Assembly: GCA_963720945.1 (NCBI GenBank)
Contig: CAVRHH010000015.1
Location: 1 to 64,000, forward strand
Direction: 5' to 3'
Length of the DNA: 64,000 bases
DNA from: Bog-532 sp963720945
GTDB lineage: Bacteria > Actinomycetota > Actinomycetes > Streptosporangiales > Streptosporangiaceae
Under the pieces are notes generated by a model. The model was not told where the DNA came from. It saw only the letters and a list, made by a program, of their open reading frames with translations, and made no database searches. Position numbers and translations under genes: made by a program. The stretch's first letter is position 1. Every line of letters starts with the position of its first letter. Shown here piece by piece: positions 1 to 7,304 of the stretch.

Positions 1-578
1 GCGGGATCATCGTGCAGCACGAAGTTGGTGTCGGTGGCCAGGATGATCCCGTTCAGCTCGAACGCGAGCCGCTGCGGGTCCTCACCTGCGGGGAGTTCGC
101 CCTGCTCGATCGCGGTGGCCGCGAAGCCCTTGATCAGGTCCACGAACCCGGACTGGAACCCGGCGACCGCCTCCTTGACCGGGCCGGGGCGGGTGCCCAT
201 CTCCAGCGCGGCGCCGGCGAAGAAGCACCCGCCGGGGAAGGTGCGCCGCTGCAGGTGCTCGAAGAACGCCTCGCACACCGCGACGAGCTGGGCCAGGCCG
301 GCCGGGGCGGCCAGGGCGGGCTGGACGACTTCGTCGGCGAAGATCCGCCCCGCCTCTTGCACGGTGGCCAGCTGGAGTTCCTGCTTGGAGCCGAAGTGCG
401 CGTACAGGCCGCTCTTGCTCATGCCGATCGCCGCGGCCAGGTTCCCGATCGACAGGCCCTCCAGACCGTCCACGGTGGCCAGCGACGCGGCCGCGCGCAA
501 GATCGCGGCCCGGGTGCGTTCCCCGTCCGCGCGGGGCTGCCGCGCCCGGGTGCGCGGATTCGTGGCACTCTCCGTCAT
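1..578 (-). CDS. TetR/AcrR family transcriptional regulator, 3' end outside window
   Basis: Reading the minus strand from the ATG at 576-578 gives an uninterrupted protein of at least 192 residues that runs off the left edge. An Arg-rich N-terminus leads into a typical TetR DNA-binding domain (about residues 20-66), with the recognition-helix segment MSKSGLYAHFGSKQEL near 53-68. The remainder is the helical ligand-binding domain, containing FPGGCFFAGAALEMG, which recalls the TetR_C subfamilies near YcdC/FadR-like repressors. The gene diverges from the DsrE-like gene at 685 and probably represses it and itself through the palindromes between them. The ligand is unknown. Confidence 0.9.
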   Translation of the reverse strand, partial: MTESATNPRTRARQPRADGERTRAAILRAAASLATVDGLEGLSIGNLAAAIGMSKSGLYAHFGSKQELQLATVQEAGRIFADEVVQPALAAPAGLAQLVAVCEAFFEHLQRRTFPGGCFFAGAALEMGTRPGPVKEAVAGFQSGFVDLIKGFAATAIEQGELPAGEDPQRLAFELNGIILATDTNFVLHDDP

Positions 579-588
579 CTTGACAAGA

Positions 589-634
589 TAGCACGACCGG
601 TCGTACCGTCCATTTAGCGCGAACGATCGTGCTA
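589..634. promoter_or_regulatory. Probable TetR operator pair in the divergent promoter region
   Basis: Two related palindromes lie side by side. TAGCACGACC/GGTCGTACCG (589-608) contains the perfect 12-bp core ACGACCGGTCGT at 593-604. TAGCGCGAAC/GATCGTGCTA (615-634) matches in 8 of 10 arm positions and contains ACGATCGT. The half-site TAGCACGAyC recurs in both. The centres are 26 bp apart, between the divergent TetR gene and the DsrE-like gene, as expected for autoregulation. Binding by this TetR is inferred. Confidence 0.7.
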
Positions 635-684
635 AGTCCCCGGATGAAGGCCTGGCCGTCACGCAACTGACAAGGAGGCAAGCA

Positions 685-1050
685 ATGGCCGGAAAGGCAG
701 TGATAAGTCTCACCACCGGCATGGAAGACCCGGAGAAAGTGACCGTGGCGTTCCTGGTCGCGGTCGGCGCCGCCGAATCGGGGCGGCCGACCCTGATCTT
801 CCAGGCCAAGGAAGCCGTCCGGCTCGCCCTGGAAGGGGTGGCCGCGGGTGTCGCCTGCGAAGGCTGCCCGCCCCTGCCGGACCTGCTGACCCGGTATGAG
901 AAGGCAGGCGGGCGGTTCATGGTCTGCCCGGTCTGCTTCAACGCCAAGCACCTGGACAAGGGCAGCCTGCTGCCCAACGCCGAGCTGGCCGGAAGCGTCC
1001 AGCTATGGGAATGGATCGGCGACGAGGCAGCGACCACCTTCAGCTACTGA
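685..1050 (+). CDS. DsrE/DsrF-like family small protein
   Basis: A 121-residue protein. The ATG at 685 follows a strong ribosome binding site (AAGGAGG at 671-677). The sequence has the alpha/beta layout of the DsrE/DsrF/TusD fold: an N-terminal strand (AVISLTTGMEDPEKV), a helix of hydrophobic residues, then LIFQAKEAVRLAL. Four cysteines form two pairs, Cys58/Cys61 and Cys81/Cys84 (CPVC), so redox, sulfur-transfer or metal-binding chemistry is plausible. It is divergent from a TetR regulator and probably inducible through the 589-634 operators. Family assignment is good; the exact role is unknown. Confidence 0.75.
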   Translation: MAGKAVISLTTGMEDPEKVTVAFLVAVGAAESGRPTLIFQAKEAVRLALEGVAAGVACEGCPPLPDLLTRYEKAGGRFMVCPVCFNAKHLDKGSLLPNAELAGSVQLWEWIGDEAATTFSY

Positions 1051-1271
1051 CCATCTGCTCCGCGTGAGCAGCCGCGGGCGATGGCGGAGTTGCCGTTCGC
1101 CCTGCAGGCCGGGCGCGGGTCCCATGATTCCGATGTGTGACGATCAGGAAACCACCGGGACCCGCGCATGCCCAGGCTACGCCGGGCCGCCGGCCGGGAC
1201 AGGCGGTTAGCTGCCGCTGCTGCCCGGGCGGAACCGGCCGCAGCACCCGGGTACCGCGCTGCCCGTCGGAT

Positions 1272-1671
1272 ATGAGCCAGGCGGAGTGGGCGGTCATCGA
1301 GCCGACGCTGCCCGCCCCGGCGTGGAAACACGGCCGGGGCGGGCGCCCGGCCGGGCACTGCCGCCGCGACATCGTCGACGGCATCCGCTACCTGGTCAAG
1401 GAAGGCATCCAGTGGCGGGCGATGCCCGCGGACTTCCCGCCTTACCAGACCATCTACGACACCATGGCGGGCTGGCAGGCCAGCGGCGCGACCGAGGCCA
1501 TGCACGGCGAACTGCGCGAGCAGTGCCGGATCGCCGCCGGCCGCAAGCCCCAGCCCACCGCGGCGGTCATCGACTCCCAGTCGGTCAAGGCCGCCGAGGA
1601 GGTCGCCCGCGCCAGCCGCGGCTACGACGCGGGCAAGAAGATCAACGGCCGTTATCTTGAGCTGAAATTTT
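1272..1671 (+). pseudogene. IS5-family transposase remnant (N-terminal half)
   Basis: The frame encodes the N-terminal part of an IS5-group DDE transposase. SQAEWAVIEPTLP, then CRRDIVDGIRYLVKEG, WRAMPADFP and AVIDSQSVKAAE are hallmark segments, the last holding the first catalytic Asp (D of IDSQS). Similarity begins a little upstream (TRVPRCPSD), so the native start may be near 1230. The homology stops at GKKINGR (about 1650), just where family members continue toward the second catalytic Asp. Six unrelated codons and a stop follow. The break lies only about 50 bp left of the element boundary at 1700. It cannot transpose by itself. Confidence 0.85.
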
Positions 1672-1699
1672 GATCATGGTTGTGACCTGCAGATACTCT

Positions 1700-1742
1700 G
1701 TCGGGACGGCGGGATTTGAACCCGCGACCCCTTGACCCCCAG
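1700..1742. repeat. attL: 43-bp copy of the tRNA-Pro 3' half
   Basis: This stretch is identical to 10825-10867 over 43 bp, covering the T-arm, acceptor 3' strand and anticodon 3' side of the tRNA-Pro gene (minus strand). Similarity ends at ATACTGG here against TCAAGTG in the tRNA. It is the distal attachment site left by site-specific integration. Recombination between the repeats would restore the tRNA locus. The chromosome left of 1700 ends in the IS5 remnant. Confidence 0.92.
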
Positions 1743-2252
1743 ATACTGGCACCTGCCCGTGAACCGCAGCGTATGCCAAGGTCAGTGAGCGTTCAGCAGT
1801 CCCCAGAGGTCCGCCGTGATCCGCCGTAATGCGTGCCCGTTGCTGTACCCGGGTGCTGTACAGCATCGGCGCCCACCCGCCTCGCGCGCCCGCTCTCACG
1901 GGCAGCGCCCCCAGCTTGGAAAGGCTCCGGGTACAGGGGCGCTGATCAGCCCGAGTGATGGAAAGCATGGTCAGCGGATTATGAGACCAGCGCTCATCGC
2001 GGTATCGATACCGTGCCTCACGTGCTTCAACTTCCCAAGCTGGGGGTGCTGGCCGCCACCGTTTGGCCGCGTATTTGCCACGACGATGCTCTCGGCGTAC
2101 CTATAGCGGCCCTGAGAATCTGATGCCAGAGCCATCCTGCGGCGGTGGGACGGTAGGGTCATCTGCCGGCCCTTTTTGCCGAGGCGTGGACTGATGGCGC
2201 CGTGGTGCTGCGGTGTGCGAGAGTTGGCTGGCATGATAGAGGGGGTGGTGGT
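1743..2252. other. Noncoding left end of the integrative element
   Basis: No convincing gene is seen in these 510 bp: codon usage is irregular and the G+C content is lower than in the flanks. It holds the palindrome GCTGTACAGC near 1854, the left copy of the cassette-flanking repeat (1973-2083) with an internal 14-bp palindrome CGGTATCGATACCG at 2000-2013, and the putative ribosome binding site GAGGGGG (about 2239-2245) for the gene at 2253. Confidence 0.6.
1973..2083. repeat. Left direct repeat flanking the STAND cassette
   Basis: Two conserved blocks recur in the same order and almost the same spacing at 5188-5296. Block 1 (1973-2000) shares TGAGACCAGCGCTCATCGC. Block 2 (2055-2083) is identical over 29 bp, from GCCACCGTTTGGCC to TTTGCCACGA. 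The block starts are 82 bp apart here and 80 bp apart in the right copy; the sequence between has diverged. The repeats bracket precisely the two-gene cassette at 2253-5062. Confidence 0.85.
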
Positions 2253-2723
2253 GTGCCGGGTGATGTTTTAGTGGCTCTGGCGCAGTTTGCTGGCCAGACG
2301 GTGGCGGGTGCGGCGATCACCGATGTGTGGGAGGCGGTCAGGGGCCGGTTCGCCCGCCTGCTGGGCCGCGGTGATACCCGCAAGACCGAGGTCGCGGAGC
2401 AATGGCTGGCGCAGACACGCCAGCAGCTCACCACGGCGGCAGGTGCTGGGCTGGAGCAGGCCCGGGAGGCTCAGGCGCAGCGGTGGGCGGGCCGGTTCGC
2501 GGATCTGCTGGATGAGGACCCCGGAGTGGAGGCGGCGCTTCGGGCCCTGGCGGAGGAGGTCGCGGCCCAGCTGCCCGCCACGGCGGTATCGGCGGCTGAT
2601 CACTCGGTGGCGGCCGCGCGGGATGTGAAGATCACCGCATCCGGTGGCGGCACCGCGGCCGGGGTGATCCACGGGAATGTGGCGCCGCCAAGCCCTACCC
2701 CGCCGGGTCCGGCGAAACAGTAG
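2253..2723 (+). CDS. Small companion protein of the STAND NTPase
   Basis: About 156 residues from the GTG at 2253, which has GAGGGGG 7 bp upstream; upstream in-frame starts at 2202 lack this. An Ala-rich helical N-terminal domain (VALAQFAGQTVAGAAITDVWEAVRG, residues about 6-30) is followed by charged helices with Gln/Arg/Glu (WLAQTRQQL; QAREAQAQRWAGRFADLL). The tail has a short Gly/beta-like motif, AARDVKITASGG..AAGVIHGNV, ending in a Pro-rich segment. Similar small proteins are familiar upstream of NB-ARC/TPR genes in actinobacteria, but I know of no assigned function. The stop is 35 bp before the NTPase start, so the two are probably co-transcribed. It may act as partner, inhibitor or sensor of the NTPase (inference). 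Confidence 0.7.
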   Translation: MPGDVLVALAQFAGQTVAGAAITDVWEAVRGRFARLLGRGDTRKTEVAEQWLAQTRQQLTTAAGAGLEQAREAQAQRWAGRFADLLDEDPGVEAALRALAEEVAAQLPATAVSAADHSVAAARDVKITASGGGTAAGVIHGNVAPPSPTPPGPAKQ

Positions 2724-2758
2724 CCGCACCCGGGGAGTGGAATCTGGCGCCCGGATCG

Positions 2759-5062
2759 GTGGCAGCCGACCGGGGCGGTACCGCTGTTGGCACCGTGGAA
2801 TACCAGCGGCGGCCGGAGGTGGCCAGCCAGCCGGTACGGCTCGCCCCGCGGCCGGTGTTTCTGGCGGGCCGGGAACAGCTGCTCGCGGACCTGGACGCCC
2901 GGCTGACCAGCACGCAGGGGCAGTCCGGGCCCCGGCTGGTGGCCCTGTGCGGGCTAGGGGGTGCGGGCAAGACCAGCGTGGCGGTCGAGTACGCGCACCG
3001 CCATCTGGCCGAGGTCGCGGTGTGCTGGCAGCTCCCCGCCGAGGACCCGGCGGTCCTGGCGGCGGAGTTCGCGGTGCTGGCCGCCCAGCTCGGCGCGCGG
3101 GAGGTCGTTGACCCGCGAGATCCGGTGGCCTCGGTGCACGCGGTACTGGCCCGCCAGGACGCCGGCTGGCTGGTGCTGTTCGACAATGCGCCGGACCGGG
3201 CGTCGGTAGAGCCGTTCGTGCCGCCTGCTGGGCCTGGGCGGGTGCTGATTACCACGCAGAACCAGCATTGGCCGCCCGGCCAGGCCCTGGACGTCCCGGT
3301 TCTCGATTCGGAGGTCGCGGCGGATTTCCTGGTGAACCGCACCGGCGACGCAGATCGTGTGGCGGCCGGGGAGCTTGCGGGCGAGCTGGGCGGGCTGCCA
3401 CTGGCCCTGGAGCAGGCCGCCGCCTACATGCAGGCCACCGGGACCACTCTGGCCCGCTACCTGCCGATGTTCCGGGCGCGGCAAGCCGATCTGCTGGCGC
3501 ACGGCCAAGCTGCCGGGCACCCGGTCGACGTGGCCGCCACGCTGGGGCTGGCCCTTTCCCGCCTCGCAGATGAGGATCGGTCTGCGGCCGGCCTGATGCG
3601 CTTGCTTGCGTTTCTGGCACCCGAACCGGTACCGCTGGCCCTGCTGCTCGCCGATGAGCAACCCGCTGACCTGATCGGTCCCGAGGTCACCGAGGCGGTC
3701 GGGCCTTTGCTCGGTGATCTGGTGGCCGTAGGGACTGCGATCATCGCGCTGCGGCGTTACTCCCTGATCGCTCCAGCGGGGGACGGCCTGGTCCTGGTGC
3801 ACCGCCTGGTGCAGGCCATGACCCGCACCCAGCTACCCGCGGATCGGGTGGACCAGTGGGAACGGGCCGCCACAGTCCTGGTCGAAGGGGTGGTCCCCAC
3901 CGACCCGGAACTTCCCGCGGCGTGGCCGGTATCCGCGGTGCTCCTGCCGCACGCCCGCGCCGTCCTTGACCTGACCAGCGGCGGCCTGTGGCGGGTTACG
4001 CAATCCCTGGGCCATAGCGGCAGCTACACCGCAGCCCGAGACCTGTCCCGGCTGATCACCGACGCGCACACGAAAAGCGATGCGTACGGCCCCGAACACC
4101 CCGACACCCTGGCCGCCCGCCAGGAACTCGCCCGCTGGACCGGGGAGGCAGGGGACGCGGCCGCGGCCCGCGACCAGATCGCCGCCCTGCTGCCCATCTG
4201 CGAACGGGTCCTGGGCCCCGAGCACCCCGCCACCCTGGCCACCCGCCATAACCTCGCCCGCTGGACTGGGGAGGCCGGGGACGCGGCCGCGGCCCGCGAC
4301 CAGTACGCCGCCCTGCTGCCCATCCGCGAACGGATCCTGGGCCCCGAGCACCCCGACACCCTGGCCACCCGCCACAGCCTCGCCTACTGGACCGGGCAGG
4401 CCGGGGACGCGGCCGCGGCCCGCGACCGGATCGCCGCCCTGCTGCCCATCCGCGAACGGATCCTGGGCCCCGAGCACCCCGCCACCCTGGCCACCCGCCA
4501 TAACCTCGCCTACTGGACCGAGCAGGCCGGGGACGCGGCCGCGGCCCGCGACCAGTACGCCGCCCTGCTGCCCATCCGCGAACGGATCCTGGGCCCCGAG
4601 CACCCCGACACCCTGGCCACCCGCCACAGCCTCGCCTACTGGACCGGGCAGGCCGGGGACGCGGCCGCGGCCCGCGACCAGTTCGCCGCCCTGCTGCCCA
4701 TCTACGAACGGGTCCAGGGCCCCGAGCACCCCGCCACCCTGGCCACCCGCCATAACCTCGCCCGCTGGACCGAGCAGGCCGGGGACGCGGCCGCGGCCCG
4801 CGACCAGTTCGCCGCCCTGCTGCCCATCCGCGAACGGGTCCTGGGCCCCGAGCACCCCGACACCCTGACCACCCGCCACAGCCTCGCCTGCTGGACTGGG
4901 GAGGCCGGGGATGCGGCCGGGGCCAGCGACCAGTTCGCCGCCCTGCTGCCCATCCGCGAACGGGTCCTGGGCCCCGAGCACCCCGACACCCTGGCCACCC
5001 GCCACAGCCTCGCCTACTGGACCGGGCGGCCGGGGATACGGACGCTGGCGCGGACTGACTGA
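2759..5062 (+). CDS. STAND-class NB-ARC NTPase with C-terminal TPR array
   Basis: 767 residues. The N-terminus has no recognisable effector domain (about 35 residues). The NB-ARC core follows: Walker A GLGGAGKT (65-72), Walker B WLVLFDN (138-144), the RVLITTQN sensor segment (162-169), GLPLAL (213-218) and VHRLVQ as an MHD-like position near 360. From residue 447 there are eight 42-residue TPR units (HPDTLATRHSLAYWT...AARDQYAALLP...GPE), the last truncated. Such proteins switch between ADP and ATP states when the repeat domain recognises a ligand; bacterial relatives include antiphage and signalling STAND proteins. The GTG at 2759 has no clear ribosome binding site. In the last unit a base is missing relative to the others (GGGCGGCC for GGGCAGGCC near 5030), giving a short divergent C-terminus. 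It is cargo of the integrative element. Confidence 0.88.
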   Translation: MAADRGGTAVGTVEYQRRPEVASQPVRLAPRPVFLAGREQLLADLDARLTSTQGQSGPRLVALCGLGGAGKTSVAVEYAHRHLAEVAVCWQLPAEDPAVLAAEFAVLAAQLGAREVVDPRDPVASVHAVLARQDAGWLVLFDNAPDRASVEPFVPPAGPGRVLITTQNQHWPPGQALDVPVLDSEVAADFLVNRTGDADRVAAGELAGELGGLPLALEQAAAYMQATGTTLARYLPMFRARQADLLAHGQAAGHPVDVAATLGLALSRLADEDRSAAGLMRLLAFLAPEPVPLALLLADEQPADLIGPEVTEAVGPLLGDLVAVGTAIIALRRYSLIAPAGDGLVLVHRLVQAMTRTQLPADRVDQWERAATVLVEGVVPTDPELPAAWPVSAVLLPHARAVLDLTSGGLWRVTQSLGHSGSYTAARDLSRLITDAHTKSDAYGPEHPDTLAARQELARWTGEAGDAAAARDQIAALLPICERVLGPEHPATLATRHNLARWTGEAGDAAAARDQYAALLPIRERILGPEHPDTLATRHSLAYWTGQAGDAAAARDRIAALLPIRERILGPEHPATLATRHNLAYWTEQAGDAAAARDQYAALLPIRERILGPEHPDTLATRHSLAYWTGQAGDAAAARDQFAALLPIYERVQGPEHPATLATRHNLARWTEQAGDAAAARDQFAALLPIRERVLGPEHPDTLTTRHSLACWTGEAGDAAGASDQFAALLPIRERVLGPEHPDTLATRHSLAYWTGRPGIRTLARTD
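4097..5035 (+). repeat. 126-bp tandem repeat array encoding the TPR units
   Basis: Units begin at 4097, 4223, 4349, 4475, 4601, 4727, 4853 and 4979, each 126 bp (42 codons), and are nearly identical at DNA level. The residue after His-Pro alternates Asp, Ala, Asp, Ala, Asp, Ala, Asp, Asp, and RHN alternates with RHS. The true unit of duplication therefore seems to be a 252-bp pair. The last copy is incomplete. Confidence 0.93.
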
Positions 5063-5187
5063 TCAAGAAGCTCACAGACCTATAAGTGCGGGACCATCGC
5101 ATAGCGCCATTGGCACGGAAGGCACCAAGGCGCTGTTAGTCCTCTTCACGCAGCTCCCCTACCAGCCCAAATTCCAACAGCATGACT

Positions 5188-5296
5188 AGCGGATCGTGAG
5201 ACCAGCGCTCATCGCAGCACGGATACTGCCCTGACCTCCCCTAAGGTCACGACCAGCGGCACGGCTTGCCACCGTTTGGCCGCGTATTTGCCACGA
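5188..5296. repeat. Right direct repeat flanking the STAND cassette
   Basis: Block 1 at 5188-5215 and the 29-bp block 2 at 5268-5296 match 1973-2000 and 2055-2083 of the left copy. The 14-bp palindrome of the left copy has decayed to CAGCACGGATACTG here. The position, starting about 125 bp after the NTPase stop, makes the repeat pair a frame around the cassette. Confidence 0.85.
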
Positions 5297-5495
5297 TGAA
5301 GCTTCCCGGAAGGGTCCGTGACAGCCGCGGCGGCACCGCACTCAACTCAATCGCGCCGCCGCCCGAACGGCTTAACCCCGGGCGCTAAGCGCCGCGCGGC
5401 GGATCTCCCCTCCCTGCCCGGGGCGAGCGCGACGGTTTTCAAGACCCGTACGGAAACCATTCTGAACTGCGCAGATGCCCAGATCTGCTGAAAGC

Positions 5496-5522
5496 TTGGG
5501 CGCATATTTGGCGCGATCAAGC
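5496..5522. repeat. Third, degenerate copy of repeat block 2
   Basis: TTGGGCGCATATTTGGCGCG followed by ATCAAGC resembles block 2 of the flanking repeats (TTGGCCGCGTATTTGCCACG then ATGAAGC) with about five mismatches. A third copy argues that block 2 is a functional site of the element (promoter, protein-binding site or iteron) and not only a duplication scar. Confidence 0.5.
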
Positions 5523-5836
5523 GGTTTCCGCGGATCGGCTGGCAGAGCAGCCGTCTTGTAAACAACCAGGCTTCCCGAACACGCTGGGCTGCTGACCTGG
5601 CAGGACGTGCTGGCGTGGCATTGGCTGCAGGCTGTCTGGGCACGCATTCGGCACAACCAGGCTGCACATGCCTCTGTGGGGAACCGCCAGTTGCTGCATT
5701 GGGCTGCAGCGCACCGCCAATCGCTCTGAGCACAGATAGCGCTTCGCCGTGGGCAGGACATGGTGTCCTGGGGGAGTTGAACTGCTCGGCTATCTGCTCG
5801 CATTGACCCGCCGCTGAGTCTGTGATCAGCAGCCGA

Positions 5837-6030
5837 TCAGGCCGTGCCGTCGCCGGTCGCGTCGGCTTGATCGAGCAGGGATGTGATTGTCCCGGCCAGC
5901 TTGGTGTCACCGGCAGCCTGGGCCAGCAGGCCGGTGAAGGGCTCAGCGCCCAGCTCGCGTCGGCAGGCGGCAAGACGGCGCGAATCGATCACGGCCTGCG
6001 GGACGCCAAGCTGGAGCCTGATCGCTAGCG
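5837..6030 (-). pseudogene. Possible gene remnant, C-terminal fragment of an unknown protein
   Basis: On the minus strand about 63 codons read ALAIRLQLGVPQAVIDSRRL and on to LLDQADATGDGTA and a stop at 5837, with mostly G/C third positions and an amphipathic helical pattern. No start codon or ribosome binding site is found, and further upstream the frame is only the antisense of the SprT-like gene. It could be the truncated end of a lost element gene. I do not recognise the family. Confidence 0.3.
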
Positions 6031-6037
6031 CCTTGAC

Positions 6038-6691
6038 ATGCCAGGCGATGACCGCAGCGGCCGGGCCGCCGCGGTCAGCGCCGTCGTGCGCGTGCTGGAA
6101 GACATCTGGGCGATGATCCGGGCCCGGCACGGCCAGGTCCCGCCCGTCGTGATCATCATCGCGTCCGGTACCGAACGCAAGCAAGCCGTGTGGGGCTACC
6201 ACGCCCCGGGCCGCTGGGTCACCGGAAACGAGCAGCGCGCCGAAATCATGATCAGCGGCGAAGGACTGCGCCGCGAACCGGCCGACGTGCTTGGTGTCCT
6301 GCTGCACGAGGCCGCCCATGCCCTGGCCGATGTACGCGGCATCAAAGACATCTCCCGCCAGGGCCGCTACCACAACACCAAATACAAGGCCCTCGCCGAA
6401 GAACTCGGCCTGGCCGTCCAATCGCATCCCGCCATCGGCTGGGCGCTCACTACCGTTCCCGGCCCGACCATCGAGGCGTACAAAGACCAGCTCGTCGCCC
6501 TCCAGGACGCCATGACCCTCTGGCGCACCGACGAAACCCAGATCCCCACCCCCCGGCGCAACTCGAACCTAATCGCCGCGATCTGCCCATGCGGCCGGTC
6601 CATCCGCGCCGCCGCCTCCACCCTGGCCGAGGCACCCATCGTGTGCACCGCCTGCGGCGAGCCCTTCACGGCCAAGAACGCTGACGCTTAA
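6038..6691 (+). CDS. SprT-like zinc-metalloprotease-type protein of the element
   Basis: 217 residues. The gluzincin-type motif HEAAH is at residues 90-94 (LLHEAAHALADVRGIKD), followed by GRYHNTKYK, as in SprT-like domains where a third His completes the zinc site. The C-terminus has a zinc-ribbon-like pair, CPCGRSI and CTACGEPF. Upstream the frame is closed by TAG at 6026-6028, so the start is at 6038 or later; no good ribosome binding site is seen. Such proteins occur in actinomycete integrative elements, but the substrate is unknown. The stop codon lies inside the 16-bp palindrome at 6682. Confidence 0.72.
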   Translation: MPGDDRSGRAAAVSAVVRVLEDIWAMIRARHGQVPPVVIIIASGTERKQAVWGYHAPGRWVTGNEQRAEIMISGEGLRREPADVLGVLLHEAAHALADVRGIKDISRQGRYHNTKYKALAEELGLAVQSHPAIGWALTTVPGPTIEAYKDQLVALQDAMTLWRTDETQIPTPRRNSNLIAAICPCGRSIRAAASTLAEAPIVCTACGEPFTAKNADA

Positions 6692-6697
6692 GCGTCA
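6682..6697. promoter_or_regulatory. 16-bp perfect palindrome, copy 1
   Basis: TGACGCTTAAGCGTCA is a perfect palindrome without a spacer. It contains the stop codon of the SprT-like gene and lies upstream of the zinc-protein/HTH/RepSA operon. The same 16 bp recur at 9324-9339, downstream of repSA. No other copy was found in the window by eye. The likely roles are an operator for an element-encoded regulator or a site used in replication control. Confidence 0.7.
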
Positions 6698-6863
6698 ACT
6701 CGCAGCGTTCACGGCCCTTCCCGCGACGCGTCTTTCTGCCCGGTTTCGTCCGGTGCGCGTGCGGTCCATCTTCACCAGTTCAGGCACGGGGCCGGGTCTT
6801 GTCCTGCCCAGGTCAGCCCGGCCCCGGCCTCATCCACTCACCTCGGCAAAGGACGTGGACACC

Positions 6864-7304
6864 ATGCAATCTACCCACCTGCTCACCTGGGACCCGTGCG
6901 TCCCGGCGCTGGAAGGCGCCCGCATCCGGGGCATCTTCACCGAGTTCTACGACCCGCACGGCCACCGCTTCGGCTTGCCCACCTACCCCTTCCACAGTGC
7001 CCCCGACGGCCTGTTCACCATCCGCCAGCTCCGCGACAAGGGACTGCGGCCCGGCGGTCAGGAACCCGCCGCCCAGATCATGTGGCGGCGCAACGGCCGC
7101 CGCAAGAACAAGCGCTGCGTCGCCTACCTGTACCGCATCGAACTCGCCCTGCCGAAACGGCATGCCACCCCGGCTCAATTGACGGCGATCGGCAAAGCGC
7201 TGGCCGCTCGCCGCACCTGCGCCACTTGTGGCACTCAGAAGGACTACTACATTCCGCGTTCAACTGGCGAATGCAACGACTGTGCGGCCGGGGGCTACCG
7301 ATGA
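6864..7304 (+). CDS. RRQRL-motif-type zinc-binding protein of integrative elements
   Basis: 146 residues from the ATG at 6864, with AAAGGA upstream (6848-6853). Upstream starts such as 6753 add a Pro-rich leader unlikely to be native. TIRQLRDKGLRPGGQEPAAQ (about residues 51-70) matches the RRQRL-motif region of small proteins typical of actinomycete elements. A basic stretch (WRRNGRRKNKR) and a zinc-ribbon C-terminus with CATCG and CNDC follow. The stop overlaps the next start in ATGA (7301-7304), so the two genes are translationally coupled. The function is not established; nucleic-acid binding is likely. Confidence 0.7.
   Translation: MQSTHLLTWDPCVPALEGARIRGIFTEFYDPHGHRFGLPTYPFHSAPDGLFTIRQLRDKGLRPGGQEPAAQIMWRRNGRRKNKRCVAYLYRIELALPKRHATPAQLTAIGKALAARRTCATCGTQKDYYIPRSTGECNDCAAGGYR

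Larger units (their letters stand above)
5063..6037. other. Long intergenic region of the integrative element
   Basis: 975 bp without a convincing intact gene. Reading frames exist on both strands but lack the G/C-rich third positions of the neighbours, and the G+C content is visibly lower. It holds the right cassette-flanking repeat (5188-5296), a third partial copy (5496-5522) and a possible gene remnant on the minus strand (5837-6030). It could contain a replication origin, because RepSA-type elements need a double-strand origin, but nothing specific identifies one. Confidence 0.5.

Noticed and set aside
1642..1968. Minus-strand open frame containing a GGQGVAGSNPAVPT string
   Set aside because: This string is the well-known translation of a tRNA 3' half; it marks the attL copy, not a gene.
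3833..5005. A 390-residue minus-strand open frame rich in Gly/Val/Gln repeats opposite the TPR array
   Set aside because: It is the antisense reading of the 126-bp repeats; it has low-complexity composition, no ribosome binding site and no domain, while the plus strand encodes a clear NB-ARC/TPR protein.
4097..5035. CRISPR-like array
   Set aside because: The regular repeats are 126-bp coding units without unique spacers; the same applies to the 22-, 23-, 27- and 45-bp arrays elsewhere.
5347..5973. A 208-residue minus-strand open frame in the element
   Set aside because: Third codon positions are not G/C-biased and no family pattern is seen; it is likely noncoding DNA.
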